Assembly: GCA_963790095.1 (NCBI GenBank)
Contig: CAWBNO010000003.1
Span: 1 to 64,000, forward strand
Source of the DNA: JAAXQD01 sp963790095
Lineage (GTDB): Bacteria > Desulfobacterota > Desulfobacteria > Desulfobacterales > UBA11574
Reading direction: 5' to 3'
Length of the DNA stretch: 64,000 nt
Positions 52,913 through 61,941 of the stretch are shown here, one piece after another. The notes below the pieces were generated by a model that was not told where the DNA came from, did no database searches, and saw only the letters and a list, made by a program, of their open reading frames with translations. Position 1 is the first letter of the stretch. Each line of letters opens with the position of its first letter. The position numbers and the translations under genes were made by a program.

Positions 52913-53254
52913 TTTAACGTCTCGGAAATTATACAACTTATTGAAAAATAGGACATTTTTGAGGCTTAAACACTTGCCTTAAAAATGGAATAATGGAATA
53001 CTAAAAGATTGGTTTTTAAAAGGATATTAGCCATTTTAATTTTATCGTCAACACAAATTTTACCATTAACCCAATATTGCATTATGCCAGAACCCATTAT
53101 TCCACCATTCCACCATTCCAATTGGGGCGAAGCCCCTAAGTTCCAGCGGTTAAAACCGGATTGCCTGGATACGGTATTGTTTTAACAGGGTTAAAATTTA
53201 TACCGCATCTCAAAGATCTCAACATTTCGGGCGTCAATGCATCGGTGGTGGGAC
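52913..53254. other. Intergenic region with short repeats
   Basis: This 342-base AT-rich region holds the CCATTATTCC-type repeat (53093-53140) and, in opposite orientation, ATGGAATAATGGAATAC (52986-53002), so part of it is an inverted arrangement. No gene is seen. Confidence 0.5.
53093..53140. repeat. CCATTATTCC-type short repeat, copy 2
   Basis: CCCATTATTCCACCATTCCA is followed by CCATTCCAATTGGGGCGAAG-CCCC. It matches 33229-33272 in layout, and both end in a GGGG-CGAA-CCCC type hairpin. Confidence 0.5.
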
Positions 53255-53704
53255 CTACCCTTTATGGTTTTGGTGTTTTTTCTTTCCTTTGGCCTGGCCC
53301 GGAGGATATTTTCGCTGGTGTTCCTTATAATGGGTGTAGGGCTTATCGGAATCCATTTCGATGCTCACATAGGCACTCGACTCCACATGTAGGCCCTGGG
53401 GCAGCGATACGTCCATTCTCCAGTTGTCTCCGATCAGGTAGAAATATAATTCTCGATTCGTATCATAATAAACGCTGCAGGACGGGTAATAGCGATAGTG
53501 GTGCTTTGCCCGATATCCATGAGCCGGTGCATGGGGCGGCGGCCCGCCTTTGGTCTTTTTTACTTCATGGGGATGGTCGTATTCATTGCTATTATCCCAT
53601 TGATAACTGACACCGCCGCCGGTGGTTCTGCAGGCGGTCAGAAAAAATAGACACAAAGACATCAATAAAAAAAACAACGCTGTTTTTAGGATCTTAAAAT
53701 ACAT
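53255..53704 (-). CDS. Putative lipoprotein (149 aa)
   Basis: The start ATG (53704) has GGAG seven bases upstream and opens a lipoprotein signal (ALFFLLMSLCLFFLTACRTT, lipobox LTAC). The mature part is His/Pro/Lys-rich with the pattern HYRYYPSCSVYYDTNRELYF, then YLIGDNWRMDVSLPQGL, seen in small envelope lipoproteins of unknown function. The C-terminus is strongly basic (GQAKGKKKHQNHKG). It is monocistronic. Function unknown; outer-membrane location is inferred. Confidence 0.8.
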   Translation of the reverse strand: MYFKILKTALFFLLMSLCLFFLTACRTTGGGVSYQWDNSNEYDHPHEVKKTKGGPPPHAPAHGYRAKHHYRYYPSCSVYYDTNRELYFYLIGDNWRMDVSLPQGLHVESSAYVSIEMDSDKPYTHYKEHQRKYPPGQAKGKKKHQNHKG

Positions 53705-53906
53705 ATCGATTCTCCATGGATTGATTTTGATCAACCCGTAAACATATGTTAAGAGACAGCTAATTTTTAAGCAAGATATGTACCAAATGGGGGCGGGTAT
53801 AAAAACTTAATAAAATCATTTATTTGAACAGATGATGACGGTGTGGGGGTGCCAAGGGGATGACAAATATTGTCAAATCGGGTGTCAAAATATGTAGGTT
53901 TTGGAT

Positions 53907-54563
53907 CTAATCCGAGTGTTTAATCAGGGAAATATGTTTAAAATAACCGTCCACAATTTTCAGGGGATCTATTTGTAGAACTTCCGCGTAGAGTTTTAAA
54001 AAATTCCTTAAATAGACGTCGGGAGGGAGATCCTCCATCCGATTTTCTTCAATGGCGTTTAACACCGAAACACTGATTCTCGTGCGGGAATGGATTTCGT
54101 GAATTTCAACCCCCAGGGCTTCTCGCAGTTTTTTGAGATTATTTCCGGAAACAGACGATTTTGATAGAATTTCCTCTGAAAGTTGTTTCTCTTCGCTGGT
54201 CTGAATTTTTTCTGTGGCGTCGGCCGCCAAAGGAACATCTTCTGACCCTTTGTCAGGGTGAAATACGGGCTCGGAGTGTTTCTGACTTTGATTGGAGATA
54301 AACGTCGTATCGGATTGTCCTGAATCCACAAGCATTCTGTCGTAGGCCGCCCGCTTGTTTCCATCCATGAGGGTTGAAAAGGCTGCTTCGATGATTTTTA
54401 AAATTATTTCCCGTTCATCCGTTGAAAACAGGGAATAGGTTGCCAGAGAATCTTCGCCATAAATGGACACTGCATCCCTGTGGGCCTGTTTAATTTCCGA
54501 TAAAGACGAATTTTCCGGAATTTTTAAAATTTCGTAGTAATTTAATCCATCAAAATATTTCAT
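53907..54563 (-). CDS. Degenerate J-domain protein with RodZ-like C-terminal HTH
   Basis: The 218-residue protein's first ~75 residues resemble a J domain (LNYYEILKIPENSSLSEIKQ, KRAAYDRML), but the HPD motif that activates DnaK is replaced by HRD (QAHRDAVSIYG). A low-complexity linker follows, then from ~141 a helix-turn-helix of the RodZ/HTH_25 type (LKKLREALGVEIHEIHSRTR, ISVSVLNAIEENRMEDLPPD, VYLRNFLKLYAEVL). There is no membrane helix, unlike RodZ. Its ATG overlaps the stop of the MinD-like ATPase gene by 4 bases, so the pair is co-translated. Confidence 0.75.
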   Translation of the reverse strand: MKYFDGLNYYEILKIPENSSLSEIKQAHRDAVSIYGEDSLATYSLFSTDEREIILKIIEAAFSTLMDGNKRAAYDRMLVDSGQSDTTFISNQSQKHSEPVFHPDKGSEDVPLAADATEKIQTSEEKQLSEEILSKSSVSGNNLKKLREALGVEIHEIHSRTRISVSVLNAIEENRMEDLPPDVYLRNFLKLYAEVLQIDPLKIVDGYFKHISLIKHSD

Positions 54564-55480
54564 GATATTTCTTTGGGCAATACAATCGGTTTTCGATTTT
54601 TGGTTATCTTTTCCGCGATCTTTTTCAGATCGTCAGAAGATTTTGTGTGGGGATATTTTTGGACATATAGTGTTTTCGAAAATACGGCATCATGAATTTG
54701 TTCATCATAGCGGATCGTTCCAACAAACTGAAAATTAGAATGAAAATGCCGGTTACATACGGTCTCGATTTTATTGCCAAGGCTTGAATCCATATTTTTT
54801 CGAAACTGATTTAAAATCAGCTTGAATTCAAACTCACGTAATTTGTTTTTCAGGTGGGCGACTTTGTCCGGGTGGTATTTTGAGACGATTTTTAGGATAT
54901 CATGGGTGCCTGCAGTTGGGCCGGACATCTCGGTGACAGCATCCTTGACCGCCGAATGGAATTCGGCACGCTTTAACGTCTGTTTTAATATTCTCAAATA
55001 GACGGCGTTAATAAAACGGAAAAAATTTTCGATGGATGTGGGTTCGGGCGTACCGACCAGAATCCCTTCCTTGGAAGTTAAGAAAAAATCGAGGGTGTTG
55101 AAGTTTGTCCCTGTCCCTAGATCGAGCAAAATATAGTCGAAGGGAAGCTTTTGAATCGCACTGATTATTTTTAATTTATGCGCATGCAAAAGATTTGCGA
55201 CTTCCATGGAACAATGCAACGAGCTGATAAAAAAAAGATTCGGGATAATGGTGGGAACGGCCTCACTTTCAAGTCTTTTCACCGTCTTATCCAGGTATCG
55301 ATTCAATCCGTGTTTCGGATTTTTCATTGCCAATAGGGTATGGAGGTTTGAAGCGCCCAGGTCCAAATCGATCACCACGACGTTATGGCCCTGTTGGGCG
55401 ATTAAGGTGCCGAGGCTGGCCGCAATAAAACTCTTTCCAACACCGCCTTTTCCGCCGCCGATGGGATATATTTCCGTCAT
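54560..55480 (-). CDS. MinD/ParA/FlhG-like P-loop ATPase
   Basis: The 306-residue protein has a deviant Walker A in PIGGGKGGVGKSFIAASLGT, switch I/II-like VVIDLDLGASNLHTLL and YILLDLGTGTNFNTLDFF. It lacks an obvious C-terminal amphipathic membrane-targeting helix. It resembles FlhG/MinD-type ATPases that position cell structures. No flagellar, Min or chemotaxis genes are nearby. The only partner visible is the overlapping J-like/HTH gene, so the two may make a dedicated positioning or regulatory pair. Confidence 0.82.
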   Translation of the reverse strand: MTEIYPIGGGKGGVGKSFIAASLGTLIAQQGHNVVVIDLDLGASNLHTLLAMKNPKHGLNRYLDKTVKRLESEAVPTIIPNLFFISSLHCSMEVANLLHAHKLKIISAIQKLPFDYILLDLGTGTNFNTLDFFLTSKEGILVGTPEPTSIENFFRFINAVYLRILKQTLKRAEFHSAVKDAVTEMSGPTAGTHDILKIVSKYHPDKVAHLKNKLREFEFKLILNQFRKNMDSSLGNKIETVCNRHFHSNFQFVGTIRYDEQIHDAVFSKTLYVQKYPHTKSSDDLKKIAEKITKNRKPIVLPKEIS

Positions 55481-55627
55481 TGAGGATTTAACTCCGGGTT
55501 ATGGGCTTTTATGAACTATAACAAGGTGGTAATGGCGTACCCATGTTTATTTTTCATTGAAACCCTGGTCCTATAGGCCATACCTGTTCCGTGTTGCGGG
55601 AGTCAGAGTCGTCGGAGCCCGGATTCT

Positions 55628-56593
55628 TTACTTTTTTTGAACAGAGACCCGACGAGGCGTTCTATACATCGATCTGAATTTATAGTATAAATCGAACAGG
55701 CGCACGGCGACGATGGCCACGATAAGTCTAGGTATCCAGAGCCAGAACGCACTGAGCCCCAGGGATAAAAAGAGTGCCGGATCCTCAACCATGGAATGAT
55801 TGATCCCGATGGAAAGATGAAGCTTTTCAAGTTCTTCCTTTGTAACATTCCCCTCTTTTGCTTCTTCTACGATCACTGCGCCTCCGTAGGCGAGTCCAAA
55901 TACGATGGCAGTGAGCCATAAAATACCTGCCCGTTGATCGAGACCCATGGTCTTTAAAAGTGGGCTCAAAACTTTGACGATATGGGGAATCATTTTAAAA
56001 ACTTTCATCATTTCAAGAAGGATCATGATGACCATGATAATCACAAATATCTTTAGACTGAGATATAGGGTCGCGATTAACCAGTTTTTCATCAGGGCAA
56101 TAAACGCCGGTTGAACTGCCACAGGGGTTCCTTTTGCCACAACCTGCGCGGGTTCAGCTCCGAGAAATCTGGCGACGATCATTACCGTTACAACGGAAGC
56201 TGCCAGGCGAAAAACGGTCGCTTTAAAGGGTTTCAGTCCCGACTGACTTTGGATAATGCCTTCCTGGATAAGATTGTGTGAGATGAGAAGAAAAATGGCG
56301 ATCAATGTCATCTCATGGGTGGTCAATGGGAGCACCCCCATGGCCGCGATGCCGCCGTAAATACCTGTAAGCATCCCCACGATCAAAGGAAGGGCAGCGA
56401 TGGGGGAAAGACTCAGAAGGTTCATGCAGGGTTCAACGATAAAATTTATTTTGTTTATCCACCCGCTGTATTCAAGAAGGACCGTCAGAAAGGATATGGG
56501 CACAATAATTTTGAGCATCCAGAAAAATCCGTGCCATCCTTTTTGAATGCCGGTTTTGAGCCCATAGGTGAGCTTATTTTGTATCTGATTCAT
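55628..56593 (-). CDS. Gate-domain (nucleoside recognition/SpmA-B-like) membrane protein
   Basis: The 321-residue polytopic protein has two Gate-type halves: FFWMLKIIVPISFLTVLLEY, LPLIVGMLTGIYGGIAAMGV, and LWLTAIVFGLAYGGAVIVEE, which contain the Gly-rich helix breaks of the family. A conserved INHSMVEDPALF segment lies near the C-terminus. Relatives include nucleoside transporters and the spore maturation proteins SpmA/B, and some are suspected iron or ion transporters. The substrate is unknown. It is not coupled to a neighbour. Confidence 0.78.
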   Translation of the reverse strand: MNQIQNKLTYGLKTGIQKGWHGFFWMLKIIVPISFLTVLLEYSGWINKINFIVEPCMNLLSLSPIAALPLIVGMLTGIYGGIAAMGVLPLTTHEMTLIAIFLLISHNLIQEGIIQSQSGLKPFKATVFRLAASVVTVMIVARFLGAEPAQVVAKGTPVAVQPAFIALMKNWLIATLYLSLKIFVIIMVIMILLEMMKVFKMIPHIVKVLSPLLKTMGLDQRAGILWLTAIVFGLAYGGAVIVEEAKEGNVTKEELEKLHLSIGINHSMVEDPALFLSLGLSAFWLWIPRLIVAIVAVRLFDLYYKFRSMYRTPRRVSVQKK

Positions 56594-56655
56594 TTAATTA
56601 AAGTTCCGTAAGTTTTTTTTAATGATTTAAAGCAATATTGACGCGTTGGCAAGCC

Positions 56656-57954
56656 TTAACTTCTCATATTTTCGGGATTGCAGGCAACACCGTCGTAAAT
56701 GAGGTTCCGGAGTTTCTGCCGGAGAACCGAGTAAGAGAAACAGCGTTTTGCAATCTCGTAGTTCGTATCGACCATTTTTTTACAAAATCCGGGGTCTTCA
56801 AGAACCGTTCTGGCCATGCGAACCGCATCTTCTGACACAAACCCGTCGATTTCCACCGTCAGAAACCCTTTGGGCTCGATGTCGAAGGTGTAGATTGAAT
56901 ATTTGTTTACGACGATCGGTTTTTTAAAGTAAACGGCTTCTAGAAAGGCATTGCCGAACCCCTCAAAAGTCGAGGGATAGGTCACCAGATCGGCATGGGG
57001 ATAAATGTCGTCCAGTGTGTAAATTTTTTTCCCTGTCCGGGTAAGTCCTCTCTTCTCATTGATGATGTCCGAAACAAACAGGGTGTTCACCTTTAAAAGC
57101 CTCGAATATTCTTTGACCCGTTGTTCATAATCATAGCCTTCATCGCCGGAGGCGTGTGAAATAACCAGCTTGGCTTTTTTCCCCATCCGGTGGACTAGCT
57201 CGATGGCGTGCTCGATTCCCTTGCGCTTTACGACCCGGGTCGGCTGGAGAATCAGAAGTTCATCCTCTTCCACACCCAGCGCTTTTCGTACATCCGATGC
57301 ATAATCATCCAACGGCGGCGGCGGATTCTCAAAGTCCATGACATTGGGAATAATGGTCGCGGAAATACCGGTTCTGAGACTCAGCTGATTGTCTCCGGAA
57401 GAGTTTATGGTCACGTGTTGTATGGACGGCAGATGTGGCGGAAAGGCCATGTTCAGATACTCCCAGACCGAGTTGGTCAGAAACTGCTGCCGCTCCCAGA
57501 AAAAATCGTGATGGTGGGCGATGGTCGGTATTTCCGTTTCAGATATAACCTCTGTAATGGCAAGACCGAGAGGAATATTTAACGGTATGGTCAGTGAATT
57601 TTCCGGAACCAAAAGATCGATGTCGAATTTTTCGATGAATGCATAAAGGTCGTCCTTTATTTTTTCTTTAACCGTATGAATCTTTTGAGTAATTATCCTA
57701 CCTCGTTTGTGAATGCCAAAGCAGTGATTGTAAATATCTTTGATATCCGGATGGGTGAAATGGGCCTCTTCAACCAGATATGAGCAATCCGGGGGACGAT
57801 CCAGTTCACCGCCGAAGTAGAAACATGAAAATCCTTCCTTTTCAAAAACGTCCGCCCACTTTGCCGTTTCCAGAGAGACGCCGTCTGTCCCTGCAAAACG
57901 GGTTGAAATAAATCCGACATGATGTGTCAAGCCGCAAAATAGACAAGTGTTCAT
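56656..57954 (-). CDS. GT4-type glycosyltransferase
   Basis: The 432-residue GT-B enzyme has N-terminal acceptor domain GFISTRFAGTDGVSLETAKW and donor half LQPTRVVKRKGIEHAIELVH with the closing GT4 signature TYPSTFEGFGNAFLEAVYFK-KPIV. A conserved His-rich block, PTIAHHHDFFWER, is typical of a subgroup acting on small acceptors. The start gives MNTCLFCGLTHHVG, with two Cys near the N-terminus. The sugar and acceptor cannot be told. A role in compatible-solute glycosylation is possible but unproven. Confidence 0.82.
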   Translation of the reverse strand: MNTCLFCGLTHHVGFISTRFAGTDGVSLETAKWADVFEKEGFSCFYFGGELDRPPDCSYLVEEAHFTHPDIKDIYNHCFGIHKRGRIITQKIHTVKEKIKDDLYAFIEKFDIDLLVPENSLTIPLNIPLGLAITEVISETEIPTIAHHHDFFWERQQFLTNSVWEYLNMAFPPHLPSIQHVTINSSGDNQLSLRTGISATIIPNVMDFENPPPPLDDYASDVRKALGVEEDELLILQPTRVVKRKGIEHAIELVHRMGKKAKLVISHASGDEGYDYEQRVKEYSRLLKVNTLFVSDIINEKRGLTRTGKKIYTLDDIYPHADLVTYPSTFEGFGNAFLEAVYFKKPIVVNKYSIYTFDIEPKGFLTVEIDGFVSEDAVRMARTVLEDPGFCKKMVDTNYEIAKRCFSYSVLRQKLRNLIYDGVACNPENMRS

Positions 57955-57990
57955 CTGTTTCGCTCCATTTCAGGTTTCTTTGTCAAGGGT

Positions 57991-58060
57991 TTGATGAACT
58001 CGTAAAAAGTCTGATTTTGTTCGCTCCGCAAACAAAAAGACTTTTTACGAAGCCGTCAGG
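57991..58060. repeat. Palindromic intergenic element, family 1, copy 3 (internally deleted)
   Basis: The outer arms GAACTCGTAAAAAGTCTGAT and GACTTTTTACGAAGCCGTCA are kept, but the ~125-base middle of the full-length element is missing. This leaves a short hairpin, 40 bases downstream (plus strand) of the glycosyltransferase start. Confidence 0.75.
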
Positions 58061-58413
58061 GTTTAATCTTTTTGATACAATGTCAGTTTTAATTGCGCCT
58101 TGGGTGTCTGGGAAACAACGACGTAAGATCGTTTCTCAAACCCGAATTTTGCATAAAGGGTTTCGATTTTTTATATTAAACAAAATTTCGGTCAGTTACA
58201 ATATGTAATGACGGGAAGCTATAGGGACATGGTCTCCTTCTATAACAAAGCATCGAATCCGTCAAACGTGTGAGCAGTACGGGCAAAAAGTTATTACGTT
58301 CATTGGTATAAAGCAATATTTAGGCCAATTTATCAATCTGATTTTTTAAACCGAAAGATAATTTTTTTCTGAATCCCCTGGGGCCAGACCGTTTTGTGGG
58401 GCAATATTTCCCA

Positions 58414-58448
58414 TATATTGTGGTATTTTTTTATTGACACACAATATA
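58414..58448 (+). promoter_or_regulatory. TTGACA promoter-like element with perfect inverted arms, copy 2
   Basis: TATATTGTG (58414-58422) and CACAATATA (58440-58448) are perfect nine-base inverted repeats around a spacer that ends in TTGACA (58434-58439). It matches 16972-17006 closely. It points toward a family 1 repeat element and then the PilZ gene at 58876. It may be a promoter with an overlapping operator. I see no convincing -10 box. Confidence 0.45.
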
Positions 58449-58490
58449 CCTTTTTGTAAACGGTTAATAATTTGTGTGAAAAGTTATATT

Positions 58491-58682
58491 TGATGGTCTC
58501 GTAAAAAGTCTAATTTTGCTCGCTCGGCAAGCAATTTTGGGATTCATGACGCGCCTGGCTAAATTTCAAAAACTCGGGCTAACGTCCTCAAACAGCTTGC
58601 AATTTTTAACGCTAGACGCATCATGAATCTTTCTCCAAAATTGCTCAACGTCGCTCACAAAAGACTTTTTCCGAAACCGTCA
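58491..58682. repeat. Palindromic intergenic element, family 1, copy 4 (full length)
   Basis: It matches 31438-31634 over its full length with scattered changes (GTCTCGTAAAAAGTCTAATT, TTTTGGGATTCATGACGCGC, GACGCATCATGAATCTTTCT, GACTTTTTCCGAAACCGTCA). Confidence 0.8.
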
Positions 58683-58875
58683 TATTTTTATGGTATGACA
58701 CTGGGTCGAGTTTTTAAAAAAATGAACATTCGTACAAGCGCCTCCCTCAACATTTCCATGGGCGGGACTTGATGTGCTTCATGGAAGACTTTTTCCGAGT
58801 CCGATCTTGACAAAATATTTACGGTTTCATACTCATAATTATAAGTTGGTTTTTATTGATCGATAAGGATAACCC

Positions 58876-59253
58876 ATGGAAGATACTGAAATGATCTTTG
58901 AAAGAAGATCCCATGAACGGTTCCCGGTGAAGCAGGGCGCATACGCACTGATGAAGAACGGCGCTTCAAAACTGGGTCAAATAAAAAACGTCAGCAAGGG
59001 GGGGCTTGCCTTCATGTATATCAACGGCGGGGAACAAATGCAGGGTTCCCTACTGCTGGATATATTTTTAAGCGGCCATGGTTTTTATCTGAAAGACATC
59101 CTTTGCAACAAGATTTCAGATATCCATGTGGAGAATAAGTCCCCTTTCAGTGATTTTAAAATGAGGCATCTGGGTCTTCAATTTTCCGAATTAAGCCAGG
59201 ACCAATCGAATCGGTTGGATACGTTCATTCAGAATTTCACCATTTCCATATAA
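58876..59253 (+). CDS. PilZ-domain protein, probable c-di-GMP receptor
   Basis: The 125-residue single PilZ domain carries the RxxxR-type motif in FERRSHERFPVKQG and the D/NxSxxG motif in IKNVSKGGLAFMYING, the two loops that bind c-di-GMP. GATAAGGATAA (58861-58871) is a modest ribosome site before ATG 58876. No diguanylate cyclase is adjacent. The effect on motility, exopolysaccharide or transcription cannot be told from the sequence. Confidence 0.85.
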   Translation: MEDTEMIFERRSHERFPVKQGAYALMKNGASKLGQIKNVSKGGLAFMYINGGEQMQGSLLLDIFLSGHGFYLKDILCNKISDIHVENKSPFSDFKMRHLGLQFSELSQDQSNRLDTFIQNFTISI

Positions 59254-59596
59254 ATTCAAAGGCCATCCCTGTTATACGACACCCCAATTCTAACGCCACG
59301 TTGCGAGTCTTGCCGAAATAATCATTTTCTAAAACAAACCGCCAAACAAGGCCATCTTTTTCTTGATAATAACGGTGGCATCAGTTAAACATTAAGAACG
59401 TATATAACCCGTTTATAACCCTGTTTAAAATAAAATAAATCGCTATTGCGCTGTTCTTTTTTGACACCCACGAATACACCCAGGCCGTGGCCCGCATAAA
59501 CATCGAAATCCGATGGCTTGCCATAGGTTTTGGCTGGCCATGGGAAACTTGAGTCAACGAATGGACGGTCAATGATAAAAAATAGGGGAGATTTGT
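59254..59596. other. Intergenic region, nothing recognised
   Basis: This 343-base gap lies between the PilZ gene and the CoA-transferase gene. AGGGGAG (59583-59589) serves the latter. No RNA gene or repeat is recognised. Short frames are without ribosome sites. Confidence 0.45.
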
Positions 59597-61474
59597 ATGG
59601 CAATATCAACGTATTGGGCAGACAACTATGTCGAAAAAAGGTGCTCCGGAAAAAAAGCCATCGGAATGATTCGGGCAGGTCAGCGGGTCTTTATCGGTTC
59701 ATCATGTGGTGAACCCCAATACCTGGTCAGAGAGCTTGCGGCCGCAGCGAACACGTTCACCGACATCGAGATTGTCCGCCTGCTGAGTCTGGAAAGTACA
59801 CCGTTGACGCTGATTGCAGATGAGACCCGGGACCAAAGCTTTAATATCCGCTCATTTTATCTGGGATCGGCCAAAACGACAAGTCTTGCAAAGAACATGC
59901 GGTTTATCACCCCCATGAACCTTTCGGCCATACCCCGACTTTTTGAAACCCGACGCCTTCCAATTCATGTGGCGCTAGTCCAGGTTTCTCCACCCGACGA
60001 TTTTGGATGGATGAGCCTGGGCATTTCAGTGGATATTACACTGGCGGCGGCAATGTCCGCCGATCTCGTCATTGCCCAGGTAAATTCCCGGATGCCGCGG
60101 GTGTTGGGCAGAAGCTTTATTCATGTTAACGATGTGGACGTGATTGTTGAGCATGAAGAAGCGCTTCTCACCGTTGGTGAGCTCCCGGAACTCGATGCCG
60201 CCAATCATATCGGCCGGCTGATTGCACGGCTTGTTGACGACGGATCAACCATCCAGATCAGTCCCGGCACAACCCCCCAGGCCACCCTTCTCGCACTTTC
60301 CGACAAAAACGATATCGGCGTTCACACCCAGTATCTTACCACTGATATCATGCGCCTTGTTTCAATGGGCGTGATTACCAACCGGAAAAAAGGATTCAAC
60401 GACGGAAAACTGGTGGCCAGCAGTGCCATCGGCACCCAAAATCTCTATGAATTTTTAGATGATAATCCGGCCATTGAATTTCATCCTTCGGATTATGTAA
60501 ACGATCCCGGTGTGATTTCCCGTCACAACAAAATGGTCTCCATGAACGTGCCCATGGCCATGGATCTCACCGGCCAGGTCGCCGCTGATGCACTCTATTA
60601 CAACCATTTTTCCGGTGTGACCGGAATGCTTGACTTCATCAGAGGCGCGTCCAGGTCCGAAGGCGGCAAATCCATCCTAATGCTTACATCCACCACCACC
60701 GACGGCAAAAAGAGCCGGATCGTTCCCATGCTAAAGGATACCCCCATCGTTGTGCCCAGGGGCGATGTTCAATACATTGTAACCGAATACGGCGCTATAA
60801 ACCTGTTTGGGAAAAGTTTGCAGGAACGGGCCATGGCCATGATCAGCGTCGCCCACCCGGATTTTCGTGAAGAGCTTTTCTTTGAGGCCAGAAAGATGGG
60901 GCTCCTTGGCGCCGAGCGCAGTCTTTCGGAATCATTACATGGCATATATCCCATCAAGCTGGAAGAGACACGGGAGATTGCCGGTGAATCCATCACCATT
61001 CGGCCGGCAAAACCGGTGGACGAGCGAAGGATTCAAGAGCATTTTTACAACCTGGATAAAGATGACATATATTCCAGATTTTTTCAGGCAAGAAGCAGAT
61101 TTGTTCGTGACGATTTGGAGAGTATGTTCCAAATCGACTACATCAAGAATTTAACGCTTCTGGCGGTGGTGGGGGAATTTGGTTTTGGAAAGGTCGTGGC
61201 CGTTGGGGAATACCTGCTGGAGTCTGCCAGAAACATGGCAGAAGTCGCATTTTCGGTGAGCAAAGAATGGCAGGGAAAAGGATTGGGCAAGATTATCATG
61301 GGAAAACTGTCCGAAGCCGCCATAGAGCACGGAATTTCAGGCCTGGTTGCGTACACCTTGCCCAGAAACGTGGGGATGATCCGGCTGTTTAAAAGCTTGC
61401 CCTATAAAACTACCACCGAATATGACGGTGAAGTGGTGGAATTGACCTGCAGGTTCGATATGCCGTCAGGTTAA
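59597..61474 (+). CDS. Acetyl-CoA hydrolase/transferase fused to a GNAT acetyltransferase domain
   Basis: The protein has 625 residues. Residues 1 to ~460 are a class I CoA-transferase/acetyl-CoA hydrolase (VSPPDDFGWMSLGISVDITL; VTEYGAINLFGKSLQERAMA with the catalytic Glu). From about 465 a GNAT domain follows (ITIRPAKPVDERRIQEHFYN; SVSKEWQGKGLGKIIMGKLS, containing the acetyl-CoA pyrophosphate-binding QGKGLG loop). Such fusions may let acetyl-CoA supply or protein acetylation control CoA transfer, or act as an acetate-assimilating CoA transferase. The start ATG follows AGGGGAG. Located 470 bases before the acetyl-CoA-pathway genes. The exact acyl specificity is unknown. Confidence 0.88.
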   Translation: MAISTYWADNYVEKRCSGKKAIGMIRAGQRVFIGSSCGEPQYLVRELAAAANTFTDIEIVRLLSLESTPLTLIADETRDQSFNIRSFYLGSAKTTSLAKNMRFITPMNLSAIPRLFETRRLPIHVALVQVSPPDDFGWMSLGISVDITLAAAMSADLVIAQVNSRMPRVLGRSFIHVNDVDVIVEHEEALLTVGELPELDAANHIGRLIARLVDDGSTIQISPGTTPQATLLALSDKNDIGVHTQYLTTDIMRLVSMGVITNRKKGFNDGKLVASSAIGTQNLYEFLDDNPAIEFHPSDYVNDPGVISRHNKMVSMNVPMAMDLTGQVAADALYYNHFSGVTGMLDFIRGASRSEGGKSILMLTSTTTDGKKSRIVPMLKDTPIVVPRGDVQYIVTEYGAINLFGKSLQERAMAMISVAHPDFREELFFEARKMGLLGAERSLSESLHGIYPIKLEETREIAGESITIRPAKPVDERRIQEHFYNLDKDDIYSRFFQARSRFVRDDLESMFQIDYIKNLTLLAVVGEFGFGKVVAVGEYLLESARNMAEVAFSVSKEWQGKGLGKIIMGKLSEAAIEHGISGLVAYTLPRNVGMIRLFKSLPYKTTTEYDGEVVELTCRFDMPSG

Positions 61475-61518
61475 GAGATGTTCGTCGATGGCCGAAGGGC
61501 GATAAAATTAACCCGCAT

Positions 61519-61560
61519 AGGGCGTGCATTTGTTTCCATGGGCACAACGCCCTTTTAGTT
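61519..61560 (+). terminator. Terminator after the CoA-transferase gene
   Basis: AGGGCGT (61519-61525) pairs with ACGCCCT (61547-61553), and the hairpin is followed by TTTAGTTTTG. The rest of the gap to 61941 is AT-rich with no gene, ending in AGGAGGT before acsD. Confidence 0.65.
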
Positions 61561-61941
61561 TTGGCTTTATCTTTGTTGGAGCCAAGTAATTTTGACTCAT
61601 CTATTGACAAATAATCTATCTCAATATAAAAAACGATATTCGGCATGCTCCACATTAATTTCTTGTATGTGTGAAATACATATAACGTTTCTTTTTTGTT
61701 GCAAATAATTATGTTTGTTAACCACCTTCGAATTGCCAACAAGAGGCTTATGATCAACGGCCATAAATCTACCGTCGTAGATACTTTAATAACCAAATTC
61801 ATTTTATGAAAGGAGGGTTAATTTTTTCTGAAGTCCTGGGGCGTTTAATGCAGTTGTTCCATTAGGGCTGATAGACAGGGTTGCAATGTGATACACCTCA
61901 AACACTAAATATTTTGTCATGTACATGTAAAGGAGGTAACA

